This document shows, piece by piece, positions 54,133 through 57,008 of a stretch of 57,008 nucleotides of DNA (within the stretch, counting starts at the first letter, position 1; each line of letters opens with the position of its first letter). Made by a program: the position numbers and the translations under genes. The stretch is from a virus, in the IMG/VR virus record IMGVR_UViG_3300044611_000653, positions 1 through 57,008 of that record; one strand, written 5' to 3'. The notes beneath the pieces were generated by a model. It was given only the letters and a program-made list of their open reading frames with translations. It did no database searches and was not told the DNA's origin.

Positions 54133-54816
54133 ATGGATAGAGAATTAGCTAATGATACAAAAAATTATAACAATAGGATTTCTATAACACCATCTGGATT
54201 TTTTGGATCTTCTCCAGATATGATTCAAGCAAGAGAAAATTTTATGACACCAGAAGAGTTAGAATTCCTATCTAATTGTGCAAGAAATATATCAGAGTGG
54301 GACGTCACACAAACACACTATAATGAAAATGGAACAATTATTTATGATTCATCTTATTGGGATAATAGGGTAGCGTCTAGACCTATTTTAGATAAAGCGG
54401 ACCCAGAAATTTCAAATGTTATTGGAAGAATGGTTGATAGATTAAAAATTGAAGTAGATAACTTTTTTAAAGTCGATGCGTTTCCCACCAGCCCAGCAAT
54501 AGTAAGGTGGATGCCAGGATATAAACAACTCCCTCATGCTGATAAAGAACTTCATGAGGGATTAGACGCAGGAAAACCAAATGATTTTCCGTACTATGAC
54601 TTATCTGGATTATTTTATTTAAATGATGATTATGAGGGAGGGGAACTATATTTTCCACAGCATAACATACAATTTAAACCAAAACCAGGAGCAGCATATT
54701 TTTTTCCTGGAGATATGAATTATATTCATGGTGTTACTGAAATTACAAGTGGCATTAGATATGTAATCCCATTTTTTTGGACAATATTAAAGCACACTGG
54801 AGAAAAACAACTATGA
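54133..54816 (+). CDS. 2OG-Fe(II) oxygenase, prolyl-4-hydroxylase type
   Basis: 227 residues. His135-x-Asp137 (LPHADKE), His199 (YIHGVTEITSG), Arg209 (IRYVIPFFW); core FYLNDDYEGGELYFP. Leaderless: TGGTATAAT (54121-54126) plus six bases, so it can be expressed independently of the 51.3-kb promoter. ATGA overlap with the next gene. Confidence 0.92.
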   Translation: MDRELANDTKNYNNRISITPSGFFGSSPDMIQARENFMTPEELEFLSNCARNISEWDVTQTHYNENGTIIYDSSYWDNRVASRPILDKADPEISNVIGRMVDRLKIEVDNFFKVDAFPTSPAIVRWMPGYKQLPHADKELHEGLDAGKPNDFPYYDLSGLFYLNDDYEGGELYFPQHNIQFKPKPGAAYFFPGDMNYIHGVTEITSGIRYVIPFFWTILKHTGEKQL

Positions 54817-55634
54817 GCAAAGAGATAGAGTTTATCTCTATATATCCTAAAATAAATGTTTATAAAAATGTTTTTAATGATGTTGATAGTTTTTTAGAAA
54901 AATCAAAAAAATTAACTAGTTGGGATTCATGGTATACATTTGGGGAAATGACTGCATTAGCAGAAAAAGTTTTAGAATTTGATAATTTTCCAACAAGAAA
55001 TGAATTTATAAATTCAAGAGATTGGGAAATTAATGAAAATGAGTTTGAAAAACAAATTAAAAAAACATTATCTATAGAGGTGGGAGAAATTTTTTATGAT
55101 GTAACCAGTCATTTTCTAAAAATGTACCCAGAAACCTCTTTACCAAATTACTATAAACAATCAGCTTCAATTAATAAATATATTAAAAATGGTGAAGGCG
55201 TATCTAAAAATTATTTTATGAATTACCATACAGATTTCGTACAAGCAGAAAAAGAGGTCCCAGGTAATAAATTTGGCATAACTACTACTTTTTACCTTAA
55301 CGATGACTATGAAGATGGCGAAATTTGTTTTAAGATTAATGATGAGTTTATTTCTTATAAACCAAAAAAGGGAGACGTAATTGTTTTCCCTTCAAGACCA
55401 CCGTACTACCACGGAGTTAAAAAAGCTTTTGGAAACGATAGATATATGATAAGATCTTTTTGGCAATATAAATATGAAGGTTCAAAAGAATGGCTAGATA
55501 ATCAAAAAAAATATGGAAAAGACTTATGGGCACAGATGGAAAAAGAAAGAATAAAAGAAGAAGCTTTTGATAATCAAATAGATTCAGAATCTGTAAATAG
55601 ATTTATGGGAAAAGATAATGGTAAATATTTATGA
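54813..55634 (+). CDS. 2OG-Fe(II) oxygenase, prolyl-4-hydroxylase type
   Basis: 273 residues from the ATG at 54813 (ATGA overlap; the in-frame ATG at 54777 lies inside the previous gene). His139-x-Asp141 (NYHTDFV), His200 (YYHGVKK), Arg210 (NDRYMIRSFW); core FYLNDDYEDGEICF. Helical extension of about 60 residues at the C-terminus. Coupled to the CDGSH gene by an ATGA overlap (55631). Confidence 0.9.
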   Translation: MSKEIEFISIYPKINVYKNVFNDVDSFLEKSKKLTSWDSWYTFGEMTALAEKVLEFDNFPTRNEFINSRDWEINENEFEKQIKKTLSIEVGEIFYDVTSHFLKMYPETSLPNYYKQSASINKYIKNGEGVSKNYFMNYHTDFVQAEKEVPGNKFGITTTFYLNDDYEDGEICFKINDEFISYKPKKGDVIVFPSRPPYYHGVKKAFGNDRYMIRSFWQYKYEGSKEWLDNQKKYGKDLWAQMEKERIKEEAFDNQIDSESVNRFMGKDNGKYL

Positions 55635-55750
55635 AACAATGTACTTGTGGAAGGTCTAATGCGTATCCATATTGCGATGGTACACATAAATTAAAAAAAA
55701 TACAAAAAGAAGAAAATTTAGAGATTAAAGCAAAAGAGGAAAAAGAATGA
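55631..55750 (+). CDS. CDGSH-type iron-sulfur mini-protein
   Basis: 39 residues. Cys4-Thr-Cys6-Gly-Arg-Ser9-Asn-Ala-Tyr-Pro13-Tyr-Cys15-Asp-Gly-Thr-His19 fits the CDGSH consensus C-x-C-x2-(S/T)-x3-P-x-C-D-G-(S/A/T)-H exactly, so the three Cys and one His should bind a [2Fe-2S] cluster. A charged helical tail follows. Overlaps both flanking oxygenase genes by four bases. Probably handles electrons or iron for them; phage examples are not familiar to me. Confidence 0.85.
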   Translation: MKQCTCGRSNAYPYCDGTHKLKKIQKEENLEIKAKEEKE

Positions 55751-56511
55751 AAAATGGAATTATAGAACATATAGATAAATCTAATTTTATTTATTTGCAA
55801 AACGAAGAAGTTCCTGTTGATAAAATGGGAGTCCTTGGTGTTAAAGTAAATACAATAGTAGAAATTCCTAATTTTATAGATCCTCAAATTGTTCCAAAAA
55901 TGATAAACTTTTTTGAAAATTGTGATGTTGACTGGGGAGATATTGCATTTTATGGATCATCTGGAAAAGGAATTAAAACAGATGCAGAAACAATGAAAAA
56001 ATTTGATCTCCCAGAAGGATTTTTTGATAAATTAAAAGATAAATATCAAGAAGCAGTTCAAACAGTATTTGAAAGAGAAGTTAGGGCAAATACATCTCAT
56101 GCACAAAAATGGGACATTGGAGGATTTGCAAGCCCGCACTCAGATAATTCAGATAATGATGGAAAACCAAATGCTTTTGAAATAAATAAATATGTAGGAA
56201 TATTGTATCTTAATGACGACTATGAGGGCGGAGAACTATACTTTTGTGATAAAGATAATAATATGGAAACGTATTTATCGTTTAAACCAAATGTTTATTC
56301 TTATTATGTTTTTCCTGGTGGTTATGAAAATATTCACGGAGTATCAGAAATAACTAAAGGTACAAGATACACCATGGTTTCATTCTGGGACTACGCAGAT
56401 TCAGTTTATGATCAAGAAACATTAGATCGATGGGAAGAAGAAGAAAAAGAAGTAAGAAGGCAACAAGCAATTCAAAAAGAAGAATGGCTAAAAGGAAACA
56501 AATATGCTTAA
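55747..56511 (+). CDS. 2OG-Fe(II) oxygenase, prolyl-4-hydroxylase type
   Basis: 254 residues, with an ATGA overlap. His131-x-Asp133 (SPHSDNS), His197 (NIHGVSEITKG), Arg207 (TRYTMVSFW); core YLNDDYEGGELYFCDKD. DNDGKPNAFEINKYV and FWDYADSVYD match the 11212 protein's DGTPNAW and SYDYADSVYN. It overlaps the last gene by 8 nt. Confidence 0.92.
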   Translation: MKNGIIEHIDKSNFIYLQNEEVPVDKMGVLGVKVNTIVEIPNFIDPQIVPKMINFFENCDVDWGDIAFYGSSGKGIKTDAETMKKFDLPEGFFDKLKDKYQEAVQTVFEREVRANTSHAQKWDIGGFASPHSDNSDNDGKPNAFEINKYVGILYLNDDYEGGELYFCDKDNNMETYLSFKPNVYSYYVFPGGYENIHGVSEITKGTRYTMVSFWDYADSVYDQETLDRWEEEEKEVRRQQAIQKEEWLKGNKYA

Positions 56512-57008
56512 TGTAGAAAGATTTGATAAAATATCTTACTACAAAAATGTTATAAAAAATCCAGAATCTTTAATTGATTTAATAGAGGCATCAGATAAAA
56601 ATTTAAATAATAATACAAGTATTCCTGTATGGCAAGAATGGATTGCAAGCGGGGACGAAGAGTATGTTTTTGGATATCAAAAAAGATTTAGTAGCTCTGT
56701 CGAATACGATACAGACCAGGATATACAAAAAATAAACTATATTCTTAAAAAAGCAATAGTCGACTCGTCAGAAGATTATTCAAAATATTATTCAATAAAT
56801 ATAGGTAGCCTAATGCCATTGTCTATAAGTAAATATTCTACTGGAAAATCTATGGGGCCACATGTTGATGATTATAATAACGGAGATGACCCTAATATAT
56901 CAGTAGTGCTATATCTTAATGATAATTATGAAGGTGGAGAAATTAATTTTCCAAATCAAGATATAACTATAAAGCCAGAAGCAGGAAGCATTGTAATATT
57001 TCCATCTG
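56504..57008 (+). CDS. 2OG-Fe(II) oxygenase, 3' partial
   Basis: The first 168 codons are visible. His120-x-Asp122 (GPHVDDY) and core LYLNDNYEGGEINFP are seen; the distal His and Arg lie beyond the window. Sixth oxygenase of this operon and overlapping the previous gene, so the array continues. Confidence 0.85.
   Translation, partial: MLNVERFDKISYYKNVIKNPESLIDLIEASDKNLNNNTSIPVWQEWIASGDEEYVFGYQKRFSSSVEYDTDQDIQKINYILKKAIVDSSEDYSKYYSINIGSLMPLSISKYSTGKSMGPHVDDYNNGDDPNISVVLYLNDNYEGGEINFPNQDITIKPEAGSIVIFPS

Overview
The window looks like part of a large, AT-rich, tailed-phage genome (or an assembled viral contig) infecting an actinobacterium. The evidence for that host is a WhiB-family regulator with the canonical four cysteines, a monomeric B12-dependent ribonucleotide reductase of the actinophage type, an Lsr2-like mini-protein, a gp88-like protein, and many leaderless genes. 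The AT-richness and the oxygenase load would fit a streamlined freshwater actinobacterium, but that host guess is inference. No terminase, capsid, polymerase or integrase lies in the window, so this is only a portion of the genome.

Layout. (1) 1-9.4 kb, rightward: the end of a large Fn3/acidic-repeat surface protein, a small lipoprotein, a holin candidate, a CHAP endolysin, then WhiB, small proteins, a proteasome-like Ntn hydrolase, a secreted subtilisin, thioredoxin and a strongly signalled secreted Ala/Thr-rich protein that ends at a clear terminator. (2) 9.4-19.4 kb, mostly rightward: six iron/2-oxoglutarate or cupin-type oxygenases, a full-length catalase-peroxidase (KatG), an HNH endonuclease and a run of tiny zinc-ribbon proteins. 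(3) 19.9-30.8 kb, leftward: about 35 small genes packed with ATGA/TAATG overlaps and served by a distinctive promoter class (TGTC[A/G]G motif, 17-bp spacing, TATAAT) and a repeated leader AACGAAAGGA. A tRNA-Asp sits inside. (4) 31.1-38.7 kb, mixed strands: more oxygenases including a tandem duplicate, tRNA-Asn and tRNA-Glu, glycosyltransferase, HNH, glutathione-peroxidase-like protein, SAM methyltransferase and lytic transglycosylase. (5) 38.7-51.2 kb, rightward: glycosyltransferase, class II RNR, a second holin candidate and nine tail-fibre or structural proteins, ending in an Fn3 protein with a Phe/Pro repeat and a C-terminal Hint domain. (6) 51.3 kb to the end, rightward: six more oxygenases, two related DUF6065-like proteins and a 39-residue CDGSH iron-sulfur protein.

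How the genes may work together. Fifteen predicted Fe(II)-dependent oxygenases (thirteen prolyl-4-hydroxylase-like, one TauD-like, one JmjC/cupin) in 57 kb is the outstanding feature. They share the window with peroxide and redox functions (KatG, GPx-like, thioredoxin, CDGSH) and with proline-rich or repetitive virion proteins. A working hypothesis is that the virus hydroxylates its own virion proteins or a host target, and carries proteins that buffer the oxidative cost. Hydroxylase targets cannot be read from the sequence. Two transcription styles are evident: leaderless plus-strand genes, where a -10 box is followed by about six bases and then ATG, and the leftward module with its own spacer motif and Shine-Dalgarno-type leader.
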